DNA of 64,000 bases from Psychrobacter sp. JCM 18901. Lineage in GTDB: Bacteria > Pseudomonadota > Gammaproteobacteria > Pseudomonadales > Moraxellaceae. The notes below the pieces were generated by a model. That model was not told where the DNA came from, did no database searches, and worked only from the letters and a program-made list of their open reading frames with translations. Where the stretch lies: the NCBI RefSeq assembly GCF_000586435.1, contig NZ_BAWH01000003.1:95992-159991 (forward strand). Direction: 5' to 3'. Below are positions 9,785 through 19,374 of this stretch, in pieces (the stretch's first letter is position 1; the number at the start of each line of letters is the position of its first letter). Made by a program: the position numbers and the translations under genes.

Positions 9785-11631
9785 ATGGTTAATGTCTCAG
9801 AATCGAGTCCTGTCGATGATAAAAAAAGCCCGTCTTAAGCATCTGATTAAACGCCTGCCTAACTTGCCAGGGGTGTATAAGATGCTGGGTAAGAACGGCG
9901 ACATCTTATACGTTGGTAAAGCTAAGTCGCTAAAAAGCCGAGTAAATAGCTATTTTGCCAAGACGATTGATCATCCAAAGACGCGGGCGCTAGTGGCGCG
10001 GATTCATAATATTGAGACTATCATTACGCGTAGTGAGACCGAAGCGCTGTTGCTTGAACAGAATCTAATCAAAGAGCATCGTCCACCTTATAATGTGCTG
10101 CTGCGTGATGATAAATCCTATCTGTATGTATTTATCTCAGCCGATAAGCTTATCCACGTTTGGCTTACGGTCGCGGCAAAGGCAATCATCAAAAAGGTCG
10201 ATTCTTTGGCCCGTTTCCCTCTGCACATGCGGCAAAAGAAACGTTGGTCTTGATGCAAAAGATGTTTCAAATGCGTCAATGTACCAATACCTTTTTTAAG
10301 CAGCGTCAACGTCCTTGCTTGAGTATCAGATCAAACGTTGCCGTGCGCCCTGTGTCGGTTTGGTATCGCCAGAAGAGTACGCAGAAGATGTGAACAATAC
10401 CATCCGTTTTTTTAAAAGGCGACTCTAGTGACATCCATAGTACGCTGATTGAAAAGATGGAAGCGTCAGCTGAAGCGTTAGATTTTGAAAAGGCGGTATT
10501 TTATCGCGATCAGCTGTCCATGCTACGTGAAGTACAAGCAAGGCAAGCAGTCTATACCGTACAAGGTGAGGCAGATGTGATTGCGATTGCCAGTCAGGCT
10601 GGCATGACCTGTGTGAACGTACTGACGGTACGTGGTGGACGTGTATTGGGTGGAAAAAAATTATTTCCCAGATGTGGATGGTAGTGAGTCGTTAGCAGAT
10701 AATTTATCGGCTTTTATTACGTCATTTTATTTCCAAGTGACCGATGATTTGCCCGCTGAAATCATATTGAGCCATCAGATACCAGATCAAGTGGCAGTAA
10801 GTGAAGCATTGGCAACGCATTTCGGTAATAAAGTAGTCATCAAGACCAATGTGCGTGAGCACCGTTCAGAGTGGCTGGACTTAGCAACACTAAATACCAG
10901 TAATGCATTAAAAACCAAGCTTGGCGATTATCTAGAGCTACATGCGCGCTTTGGTGCGCTAAAAGACGTACTGGCGACTGTCACTGATCGGACGATTGAT
11001 CGTATTGAATGCTTCGATATCTCACATACGATGGGTGAGGCGACCATTGGTAGCTGCGTGGTGTTTGACCAAGGTGGCTCGCGCCGTCGTGATTACCGTC
11101 AGTATGCTATCCATGATATCCAAGGTGGCGATGACTATGCAGCGATGAAACAAGTGCTGACTCGGCGTTACAAGAAACAACCATTGCCGGATTTACTATT
11201 GGTTGATGGTGGTAAAGGTCAGCTTGGCATTGCCAAAGAAGTATTGACTGAATTGGGTATTCTTGGCGACACCTTGCTCATCAGTGTGGCAAAAGGGGAA
11301 GGGCGCAAGGCTGGGCTTGAGGTATTGCACTTTTTAGATCACGAGCCGTTAGATCTACCGATGGATAGCAAAGCATTGCATTTGCTGATGCATATTCGTG
11401 ATGAGGCGCATCGTTTTGCGATTACCGCTCACCGTAAAAAAACGCGATAAGCGTCGCTCATCATCAGTGCTAGAGGTGATACCGGGACTGGGTGAGAAAC
11501 GTCGTCGTGACTTGCTCAATCACTTTGGTGGTATGCAGCAGCTGCTTGGTGCTTCACAGCAAGAGTTGGCAGGCGTACAAGGCATCGGACCAGTACTCGC
11601 AAAAACGGTGTACAAGGTATTGCATGAGTAA
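9785..11631 (+). CDS. uvrC: Excinuclease ABC subunit C (six frame breaks)
   Basis: Nuclease subunit of UvrABC that cuts both sides of a DNA lesion; 614 aa when corrected. The GIY-YIG domain (about 20-95) is marked by LPGVYKML and [21 protein letters not shown] motif (about 205-240, [19 protein letters not shown]) follows. The RNase H-like domain holds [20 protein letters not shown] and [12 protein letters not shown]. Tandem helix-hairpin-helix motifs close it ([27 protein letters not shown]). Breaks: A7 at 9821, a C missing near 10149, a G missing near 10320, T7 at 10407, A7 at 10654 and A7 at 11436. The start is ATG 9785 (MVNVSESS), joined to the body by correcting the first run; the ATG at 9792 is in a frame that runs through only because of the extra A. 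Confidence 0.95.
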
Positions 11632-11702
11632 TAGATTAGATATTACCAAACAGAAGTTCTTATCTTGTTAGTTATGTAAAAGGCTGTATGAACATTAAAC
11701 AA

Positions 11703-11752
11703 AAAAAGGGGCAGTCTTGGATAAGTAAAATTATCCAAGACTGCCCCTTTTT
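11703..11752. terminator. Strong bidirectional terminator between uvrC and folA
   Basis: Twenty-two-bp perfect stem (11703-11724 with 11731-11752, core GGGGCAGTCTTGGATAA) and a 6-base loop. A/T tracts lie on both sides. Shared by the convergent uvrC and folA. Confidence 0.95.
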
Positions 11753-11765
11753 CAATAGGCTTTTA

Positions 11766-12338
11766 CTACTTATCAGTTTCTACTTTATAAGTGGTAAACT
11801 TAAAGCTTAAATCACTTTTTTTCATCGTGCATTTGCTCAGATTCGTCTGCTACTTTAAATCGTTCTGGCAGATCAGGGTAAAATGCATCGCCGTCAGCAA
11901 TATCAGTATCTACATGAGTCAGCTCAATACGGTCGGTGTACATCAGAGCGTCACTAAATACACGCTCGCCGCCAATTACCCAAATCGTATCGAGATGCGC
12001 GCCATGAGCCAGGCTAGCTGCTTGTGTCAGTGCGTCATCTAAGTTGTGTACCACATAAGCATTGCTGCTATCTGCAAGACCTTTTGTCTCAGCATAGTCC
12101 ATCTGTGTCGTGACAATGAAGCTCACACGCTTTGGTAATGGTTTGCTACCCATTGACTCAAATGTCTTACGACCCATGATCACAATACCTTGAATCTTAC
12201 TATCATTTTCTTTGGTCGTCATGCTTTTGAAATGTTGCAAATCTGCTGAGATATGCACGGTAGCTCATTGTTTTTGCCGATACAACGATTGCTACTAATA
12301 GCAGCGATTTGGGCAACTTCGGTATGGGCATAGCTCAT
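11766..12338 (-). CDS. folA: Dihydrofolate reductase (frame broken)
   Basis: NADPH-dependent reduction of dihydrofolate, coupled to thymidylate synthesis by the neighbouring thyA. The start is ATG 12338 (MSYAHTEVAQIAAIS). A G is missing near 12255, so GKNNELPW (active-site Trp) and HISADLQHFK fall in different frames. The NADPH-binding GIVIMGRKTFESMG and IWVIGGERVF are present. The observed frame stops at 11812 after HDEKK, just past a T7 run (11816-11822). With six T the reading continues DLSFKFTTYKVETDK to a TAG at 11766, which fits the usual DHFR ending with an F-x-TY strand. I therefore extend the gene to 11766 (190 aa); the shorter end gives 175 aa. Confidence 0.9.
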
Positions 12339-12402
12339 AATATATCCTTTTTATTATATTCTTAAATTTTGCTTTTATTTAGCGTAGTTAACCAGACTAA
12401 CT

Positions 12403-13270
12403 TTATACGGCAACTTTGGCTTTGATAGCAGGGTGCGACTCATAGTCATTGACGTTAATGTCTTCGTACTCAAACGCAAATATGTCTTTAACATCAGGAT
12501 TCAAAGACAATGTCGGCAGTTTATATAGCGAGCGTGTTAACTGTAGCTCAGCCTGTTCACGGTGGTTTTGATAGATATGGCAATCACCACCTGTCCAGAC
12601 AAACTCTCCAACTTCTAGACCACATACCTGCGCGACCATATGAGTCAATAGCGCATAGCTCGCAATATTAAAAGGCACGCCTAAAAAAAAGTCAGCCGAA
12701 CGCTGATACAGCTGGCATGACAGCTTGTTGTCTGCGACAAAGAACTGAAATAACGTATGACATGGTGGTAGGGCTACTTGCTCTGCTTCACCTGGATTCC
12801 AGCCAGAAACAATCAAACGGCGTGAATTCGGATTGGTCTTTATCTGTTCAACGACCTGTGCGATTTGATCGACGCCATCAGCGTTATAACTGGCATCTTC
12901 ATTTTTGGTCGCGCCATAGTTACGCCATTGATGACCATAGATAGGACAAATCGCCAGCAGGTCTGTTGAAGCGTGCGGTCTGTTCTGCTGTTGCCCACTC
13001 ATTCCAGATACGAACATTATTCTGTTGTAGATAATCGACATGAGTGCTGCCACTTAAAAACCATAATAGCTCATAAGCGATAGATTTAAAGTGAACCTTT
13101 TTGGTCGTTAGCAGTGGAAAGCCATCTGCTAAGTTAAAGCGTAGCTGTGCGCCAAAATGGCTAAGCGTACCAGTACCAGTACGATCGCCTTTTTCGGCGC
13201 CATTGTCGAGAACGTGGCGTAGCAAATCTAAATAGCCTTGCTCGTTATTACTTTGGGTGCCATTGATCAT
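12403..13270 (-). CDS. thyA: Thymidylate synthase (frame broken once)
   Basis: Makes dTMP from dUMP with methylene-tetrahydrofolate; 289 aa when corrected. Visible motifs: [12 protein letters not shown] (phosphate-binding Arg), [10 protein letters not shown], the catalytic [11 protein letters not shown] (about residue 168), the dUMP-binding [19 protein letters not shown] and the C-terminal IKAKVAV. The frame breaks near 12946, where GDL should run directly into GPIYGHQW. Two bases (probably GG) are missing from a TTGGGTCC-like sequence. This is the only two-base loss I found. Immediately upstream of folA, a common arrangement. Confidence 0.95.
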
Positions 13271-13418
13271 AAAATGCTCTTTAGTTACTGCTGACAGTAC
13301 ATACAGGCTAGATGGATAGTCGATATATACACTGTCATTATTAAAAGTATTGCTAGGGTAGGTGTTCTGACAGCTTATCCTATTTTAAGTCATCAACCTT
13401 TATCACAAAAAGGTAGGC

Positions 13419-14304
13419 TTAATAAGCAGCTTGCTTACCCCAGTCGTAGATGCCGCGTTTATAGGCATAACCGATCAAGAACAGACCGATAATTATCATT
13501 GGGGCGCTTAGTATCTGACCTTTGGTCATCCAGCCTAGCAAGATGAATCCTTGGTCGATGTCTGGCTGGCGAAAAAAACTCAATGATGAAACGGCTAAAG
13601 CCATAACCAAGCATAAAGACACCAGTCACTGCCATACGAGGACGGGGCTTCGATGAGTACCACCACAAGAATAGAAATAACAGTAGACCTTCTGCAAGGG
13701 CTTCATACAGTTGCGACGGGTGACGAGGCAACAGGTACTGGCCATTGACCTCAGTCATCAGGTCTTGTAGCGCAGGATTGGCTTGTAGCTGCTGCATATC
13801 AACGCTAGCGGCCTGCGGGAAGTAGGTCAACCAGTTATAGCCACCATCAGAGACGCGGCCCCATAGTTCGGCATTGATGTAATTACCAATACGTCCGAAC
13901 AATAAACCAGTTGGTACGCAGGGAACGACAAAATCGAGCACTTGGAAAGGTGTCTTTTTATATTTGCGGGCAAAATACAGCATACCCAACATGACACCAA
14001 TCAGGCCACCATGGAATGACATACCGCCTTCCCAGACTTTAAACAGATAGGCAGGGTTTTGGAGCAGTTCACCGAACTGATAAAACAATACATAGCCGAC
14101 ACGGCCACCTAATATCACACCAAGTGCGCCAAAGAACACCAAGTCTGAAACCATATCTGTCGTCCAGCCTTCACGTTTGGTACTGCGATACCACGCCAGT
14201 CCGTAGGCGGCGGCAAATGCCAACAAATACATCAGCCCATACCAATGGACTTCGACAGGTCCAACTGCTAATGCTACAGGATCGTACTGAGGATGAATCA
14301 TCAT
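13419..14304 (-). CDS. lgt: Prolipoprotein diacylglyceryl transferase (frame broken once)
   Basis: Inner-membrane enzyme that adds diacylglycerol to the lipobox Cys of prolipoproteins, the first lipoprotein maturation step; 294 aa when corrected. The N-terminus MMIHPQYDPVALAVGPVEVHWYGLMYL, the signature RIGNYINAELWGR (about 145-157) and RHPSQLYEALAEG are present, with about seven transmembrane segments. The frame breaks at an A7 run (13572-13578). Six A give SRFIIEFFRQPDIDQGF and the ending YKRGIYDWGKQAAY. The gene for the last maturation step, lnt, is also in this window. Confidence 0.95.
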
Positions 14305-14609
14305 AAAGGCATCATAATATTGATAATAAAATGCTGACTATAATAGCAAATTTCGTTCGCTGGGCATACATAATTGCTCTAGTGCCAATCAGAGTGTATG
14401 AGTAATTTGATTCTTTGAGATGATACAGAATGTATAGGCTAAGAGTCAAAAAAGATAAGAAGTGAGGTGAAAAAAATGACTTTAATTAAGGAGTGTTTTC
14501 GTGATGATATGTAATCTTGGTAGCTAGTAGCTTGAGATAAAAGTGCCATTTTTAGCATTATCGAGCGTTCACTACCAATTTGTATTATTACATCTATTAT
14601 TAAAAGAAA
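14305..14609. other. Spacer between lgt and urtE
   Basis: About 300 AT-rich bases separating two minus-strand genes. It holds the 5' region of lgt and the end of the urt operon. No clear terminator or ORF seen. Confidence 0.4.
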
Positions 14610-15309
14610 TTAGATAGCGACCAGATCTTGTACTTTGTTTTCAACCATCGTATCGCCAGCGCCTTGTGACACTACTTTGCCGCGTGATAGCACGGTGTAA
14701 TTGTCAGCAAGCTCTTCGGCAAATTCATAGAACTGCTCAACCAGTACAATGGCCATATCACCTTTATCTGCTAGGTCTCGTAGAACTCGGCCAATATCTT
14801 TAATGATAGAGGGCTGAATACCTTCAGTTGGCTCGTCCAAAATTAACACAGTCGGCTCGGAGGCTAGGGCACGGGCGATAGCAAGCTGCTGCTGCTGACC
14901 ACCAGACAGATCACCACCGCGCCGATGCTTCATCTCATCTAGTACTGGAAAAATATTATACAGATGCTTGGGTACATGTTTGGCCTTGCTGCGTGAAAAC
15001 TTGGCCATACCAATCAAGATGTTTTCTTCTACCGTCAGTGTCGAAAAAAATATCGCGACCTTGTGGTACATAAGCTAGACCTGCTCGGACACGTTGCTCT
15101 GGAGACATCTTGCTGATGTCTTTATCATTGAGCAAAATCTCTCCTGATTTAATCGGTAGTATCCCCATCAAGCATTTAAGTAGCGTGGTTTTGCCTACGC
15201 CGTTACGTCCAAGTACCACGCTGCATGCGCCTACAGGCGCTGTAAACGAGACATCTCGTAAAATATGACTGCCGCCGTAATACTGGTTGATATCGTTCAC
15301 TTGTAACAT
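14610..15309 (-). CDS. urtE: Urea ABC transporter ATP-binding protein UrtE (frame broken once)
   Basis: One of two ATPases of the high-affinity urea importer; 232 aa when corrected. Walker A LGRNGVGKTTLL (about 33-44), signature LSGGQQQQLAIARAL and Walker B VLILDEPTEGIQPSI are intact. DEPTEGIQPSII is typical of UrtE within the LivF-like group. The frame breaks at an A7 run (15044-15050); six A give GRDIFSTLTVEENI. Last gene of the urtABCDE operon. Confidence 0.93.
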
Positions 15310-15387
15310 GGCTGTCTCCTAAACTCTAAAACTTTTCTAATATTTCAAAGGGAATATTCGTTTGACTCGTCTAGATGATTCGTTCGG

Positions 15388-16242
15388 CTATCGACCTAAG
15401 TAGGACTCAATCACTGTTTCATTGGCTTGCACTTCAGCTAACGTACCTTCGGCCAAAATCGCCCCTTGTGCCAATACTGTGACTTTTTCACTGATGGCAT
15501 CGATAAAGGTCATGTCATGTTCGACTACTACTAAGGTATGGTTCTTTTTGAGCCGTAGACACAGCTCAGCGGTATGTTCAGTTTCTGCATCAGTCATACC
15601 GGCCACAGGCTCATCAAGCAGAATTAGCTTGGGGCTTTGCATCAGTAGCATGCCAATCTCTAACCACTGTTTCTGCCCATGTGAAAGCAATCCAGCGGGC
15701 TTGTTGATTTTGTCGGTCAGGCGAATTTGCTGTAGAGTCGCGTCAAGGGTATCGCGAGTATCGGCATCGAGTTTGTTAAATAAGCTTTTGACCACACGTT
15801 TGTCTTTTGGCGCGGCAAGTAACAGATTATCCATTACGGTAAAATTTTCAAAGACAGTAGGTTTTTGAAACTTACGTCCGATGCCAGCTTCAGCGATTTG
15901 TTCGGTAGATAAGCTGGCAAGGTTGTGAGTTTGACCAAAAAAACACGCTGCCTTCCGTAGGGCGGGTTTTACCTGTAATGACATCCATGAGCGTGGTTTT
16001 GCCAGCGCCGTTGGGGCCGATGATACAGCGTAGCTCGCCTTCTTCGATATAGAGCGACAGATTGTTGAGTGCGCGAAACGAATCAAACCAAACGCTCACA
16101 TCTTCTAAGTACAGAGCAATACCATGGCTAAAGTCGACGCCAGATTTTTGGGATGACTGAGACCGTCACGTCCATCAGTATGATCATATTCAGACAGCGC
16201 CTTAATCGATTGTTCGGTCGATGGTGATTTATCATTTAGCAT
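15388..16242 (-). CDS. urtD: Urea ABC transporter ATP-binding protein UrtD (two frame breaks)
   Basis: Second ATPase of the urea importer, LivG-like, 284 aa when corrected. It starts at ATG 16242, overlapping the urtC stop by one base. A hydrophilic N-terminal extension of about 30 residues (MLNDKSPSTEQSIKALSEYD) precedes the ABC domain. Motifs: Walker A IIGPNGAGKTTLMDVITGKT, the UrtD-type AGIGRKFQKPTVFENFTV, signature LSHGQKQWLEIGM (H in place of G, as usual for UrtD) and Walker B LILLDEPVAGM. Breaks: one C missing near 16150 (SHPQKSGVDF) and A7 at 15937-15943 (SVFFGQTHNL with six). Confidence 0.93.
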
Positions 16243-17312
16243 TATTGTTTCTCCTTTTTGAATCGATCGAACAAGCCCATAATGCCATTGGGTAAAAACA
16301 ACGTCACGACGACGAATAGTCCGCCTAATATCAATAGCCAAAATTCAGGGTAGGCGACCGTAAAGTAGGTTTTCACAGCATTTACCACACCAGTTCCTAA
16401 AATCGCGCCAATTAAGCTTCCTCTACCACCAGTCGCTACCCAGACAGCTATCTCAATTGAGTTCACTGGGTTCATCTCACTCGGATTGATAATGCCTACT
16501 TGTGGCACGTATAGCGCTCCTGCGACACCAGCAATGACAGCGGATAATACCCAAGCAGATAGCTTGTACCACAGAGTACGGTAGCCTAGATACTGCAGGC
16601 GGTTCTCGCTGTCACGAATGGCACCGAGGACTCGCCCATAAGGCTGATTCATTAAATGACGCAAACCCATATAAGAGACTAACAATGCTAAGGCCGTGAC
16701 AAAGCACAGCATTGAGCGAGTAGAGGCAGCGGTAATGTCGTAGCCTAAAAGGGTAGTAAAACCAGTAAAGCCGTTATTGCCACCAAAGCCTGTCTCATTA
16801 CGGAAGAACAGCAAGGCTGCCGCGTAGACCATGGCTTGAGTGATGATAGAAAAATAAACGCCTTTGATTTTGGAGCGAAAGGCAAAGAAACCAAAGATAA
16901 ATGCAACCAAGCCAGGCACTAATACAACCAGTGCGACTGCCCACCAAAAGTGCTGCGTGCCAGCCCAATACCAGGGCATTTCAGTCCAGCTCAAGAACCG
17001 CATAAAGTCCGGTAAGCCATCGCCTGCTGTCTCACGTGTTAGGTACATGCCAAACGCATAACCACCCAAAGCAAAGTACAGACCATGTCCCAAGCTCAAA
17101 ATACCGGCATAGCCCCAGACGAGATCTAGTGCCAAAGCCACCATCGCTAGCGCCATGATTTTGCCAATTAGGGTAATCCAGTAGGCTGAAAGGTGAAAAG
17201 CTGAAGTCTCCGGCATAAGATGTAGCCAAGGCAATATCAGTAGTACGGCAAAACATAAGCCAATTAAAACAGCACTACGCGGCGTATCAGACAGTAATTT
17301 GGTCAGTATCAT
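16242..17312 (-). CDS. urtC: Urea ABC transporter permease UrtC
   Basis: Inner-membrane permease, LivM-like, 356 aa, intact. I start at ATG 17312 (MILTKLLSDTPR) because AAGGAG lies six bases upstream. A longer in-frame start at 17351 would overlap the end of urtB. Motifs: DLVWGYAGILSLGHGLYFALGGYAFGMY (LivM signature, about 60-90), the FGGNNGFTGF loop and the ending FLPNGIMGLFDRFKKEKQ. About ten transmembrane segments. Its stop overlaps the urtD start (TAATG), indicating translational coupling. Confidence 0.95.
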   Translation of the reverse strand: MILTKLLSDTPRSAVLIGLCFAVLLILPWLHLMPETSAFHLSAYWITLIGKIMALAMVALALDLVWGYAGILSLGHGLYFALGGYAFGMYLTRETAGDGLPDFMRFLSWTEMPWYWAGTQHFWWAVALVVLVPGLVAFIFGFFAFRSKIKGVYFSIITQAMVYAAALLFFRNETGFGGNNGFTGFTTLLGYDITAASTRSMLCFVTALALLVSYMGLRHLMNQPYGRVLGAIRDSENRLQYLGYRTLWYKLSAWVLSAVIAGVAGALYVPQVGIINPSEMNPVNSIEIAVWVATGGRGSLIGAILGTGVVNAVKTYFTVAYPEFWLLILGGLFVVVTLFLPNGIMGLFDRFKKEKQ

Positions 17313-17322
17313 AGCAGTCTCC

Positions 17323-19158
17323 TTATTCGACAAAGCGGCCTTTGAGTGCAAATAAACCTTGTGGCCGTTTCTGAATAAACAGAATCACAAGAACCAACAA
17401 CACAATCTTAGCCAATACTGCACCGATACCAATCTCAAGTACCGTACCACTCACACCAAGTCCCAAGGCGGCCAATACTGCACCCCATACTTGTCCGACC
17501 CCGCCAACAACGACGACCAAAAAGGTATCAATGATATAGGTTTGACCCAGATCAGGACCTACGTTGCCTACTTGGGCAAGGGCACAGCCAGCCATACCAG
17601 CCAGCCAGAACCCAAACCAAATGCCATCATATCGATACGTGCAGAGGGGATGCCAACAGCACGTGCCATTTGGCGGTTTTGGGTAACGGCTCTTATAAAC
17701 AATCCAAAGCGCGTTTTGTTGAGTAAGTACACCAGTAGTGCCACGACAATGACGGTAAAGCCAATAATGGCAATACGGTTATAAGGCAGTACGAGACTTG
17801 AGGACACCTGATATGCGCCGCTGAGCCACGCCACGTTACTGACTTCAACGTTCTGCGCACCAAAAATCATCCGTACCAACTGCATCAATATTAAGCTTAC
17901 GCCAAAGGTAGCCAATAATGTTTCTAGCTCACGACCATATAGTGGACGAATCACGATACGTTCAATAATCATACCGATGACAGCGCTGACTAAAAAAGCA
18001 GCTGGAATAGCAGCAAGCAAATACCAACCTGCCATATCTGGGATATAAGCTTGAAAGAAGTTTTGAACCATATAAGTGGTATAAGCCCCAATCATAATCA
18101 GCTCACCATGCGCCATATTAATCACGCCAAGCAGACCAAAGGTAATGGCAAGGCCAAGCGCCGCTAGCAGTAAAATACTGGCGGTGCTCATACCGGTGAA
18201 AATATGACCCGTCCATGTGCTGATTTCGATACGGCGTGACACGCTAGATTCAGCATCGATAAGTGCAGCTTTAAGCGAGGCATCTAGCCATCAGCCGCGA
18301 GCAGATTCAATATCGACCAAAACTTGTGGGTTATCACTATCTGCAAGTAGGTTCACAGCTGCGATTTGAGTGGGTAGGTCACCATTTTTGAAATCTATAC
18401 GAGCCTGTAATGCGGTTAGTGCTTTTTTTAACTTTAGTGTTGTCTTCATTTGCCGCTGCTGTCGTAATAGTTGCTGGATCTACTTGGTCAATATTGTCGG
18501 CCAAAATGTCCACAGCTTGTAGTCGCTGTGCAGGTTTGTCAGATGCTAGCTTTACCTTAGCTTGCCCAAAGATAAGCGCCGAGCGTAGCGCATTGGTCAA
18601 GGTGATTTGTGATAAGTCACTAGGCCAATCGGCTGTCTCTTCTTTATTGGGATAGGTAAATAACTGATCATCTTTATTCAGTAAATACGTTTGCCCACCG
18701 TTGCCTTGATAAAGCTCATCATTGGCAATGAATTCAACCAAGCTATCTAGACTCTCAACCGATCCAGGCCAGTCACTTAACATGGTTTGACGCTGGCTAA
18801 AATCACCCGCCACAAATTGTTGAATGGCATCGCCTGAGTTTGTAGAAGTTGCTGTTGAAATATTTGAGGTATCTGAGGTGCTGGCTTGAGTAGAAGTGGC
18901 TACGTTGACAGGTGTGACCAAAGATTGCTCACTATGAGCGGTATCCGTATCGTGGTCATGTACCTGACCATCATGATCCGCATACGCTGTGGTGGTGAAA
19001 GTTGTTATGCATAATGCCATCAATGCAAGTAACCGCAGAGGCGCATAAATTGAAAAATGAGCCGCCTGCTGCATGACTTCACTGACTGATGCTTTTGGAT
19101 TATTACCAGGTTCGGATGATGTTCGCCCTGCAAATGGGCGTAAAGTATGGCGCTGCAT
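17323..19158 (-). CDS. urtB: Urea ABC transporter permease UrtB (two frame breaks and an in-frame TGA)
   Basis: LivH-like permease with a long N-terminal extension, 611 codons when corrected. The N-terminus has a signal-like hydrophobic segment (about 36-58, ending TTTAYA) and then an extracytoplasmic region of about 240 residues (Asp/Ser/Thr-rich, then helical), usual in proteobacterial UrtB. The permease part holds GLAITFGLLGVINMAHGELIMIGAY and AVTQNRQMARAVGIPSARID. Breaks: T7 at 18423-18429, and a T missing near 17604 (FGLGSGLAGMAGCALAQVGN). A TGA at 18291-18293 interrupts ESARG(stop)WLDASLKAAL in the same frame on both sides. It is the only nonsense change seen in the window. Confidence 0.9.
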
Positions 19159-19195
19159 GTGCGGCTCCCTGTTTTTACAGACAACAAACCCTTAG

Positions 19196-19227
19196 CTTCT
19201 ATTGCTTAGCGGACTAAGCAGTAGAAG
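19196..19227 (-). repeat. Long hairpin in the urtA-urtB spacer
   Basis: Fourteen-bp arms (19196-19209 with 19214-19227, core CTTCTATTGCTTAG) with one mismatch and a CGGA loop. No T-tract follows on the minus strand, so it is more likely an mRNA-stabilising or partial-attenuation hairpin than a full terminator. That would let urtA be made in excess over the permease genes. Confidence 0.6.
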
Positions 19228-19282
19228 TGTTGATAAGGTTTGAAGGTATTTAAAAGTTGAGAATAAGTGTTAAAAATAAATG

Positions 19283-19339
19283 TGGAGAGTAGGCGATGGG
19301 TCGTTTATTTATCTCGTTTATCCAGCTGGCTACTCTCCA
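19283..19339 (-). repeat. Second inverted repeat after urtA
   Basis: Ten-bp arms TGGAGAGTAG (19283-19292) and CTACTCTCCA (19330-19339) are separated by 37 bases, just after the urtA stop. They could form a large stem-loop in the urtA-urtB mRNA. Confidence 0.45.
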
Positions 19340-19374
19340 TGCGCTTTTCAGTACCACTTTACTTAGGAGATGTT

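Noticed and set aside
9785..11631. Reading uvrC and others as pseudogenes
   Set aside because: Essential genes are equally affected, motifs continue perfectly across breaks, and missense or nonsense decay is absent apart from one TGA.
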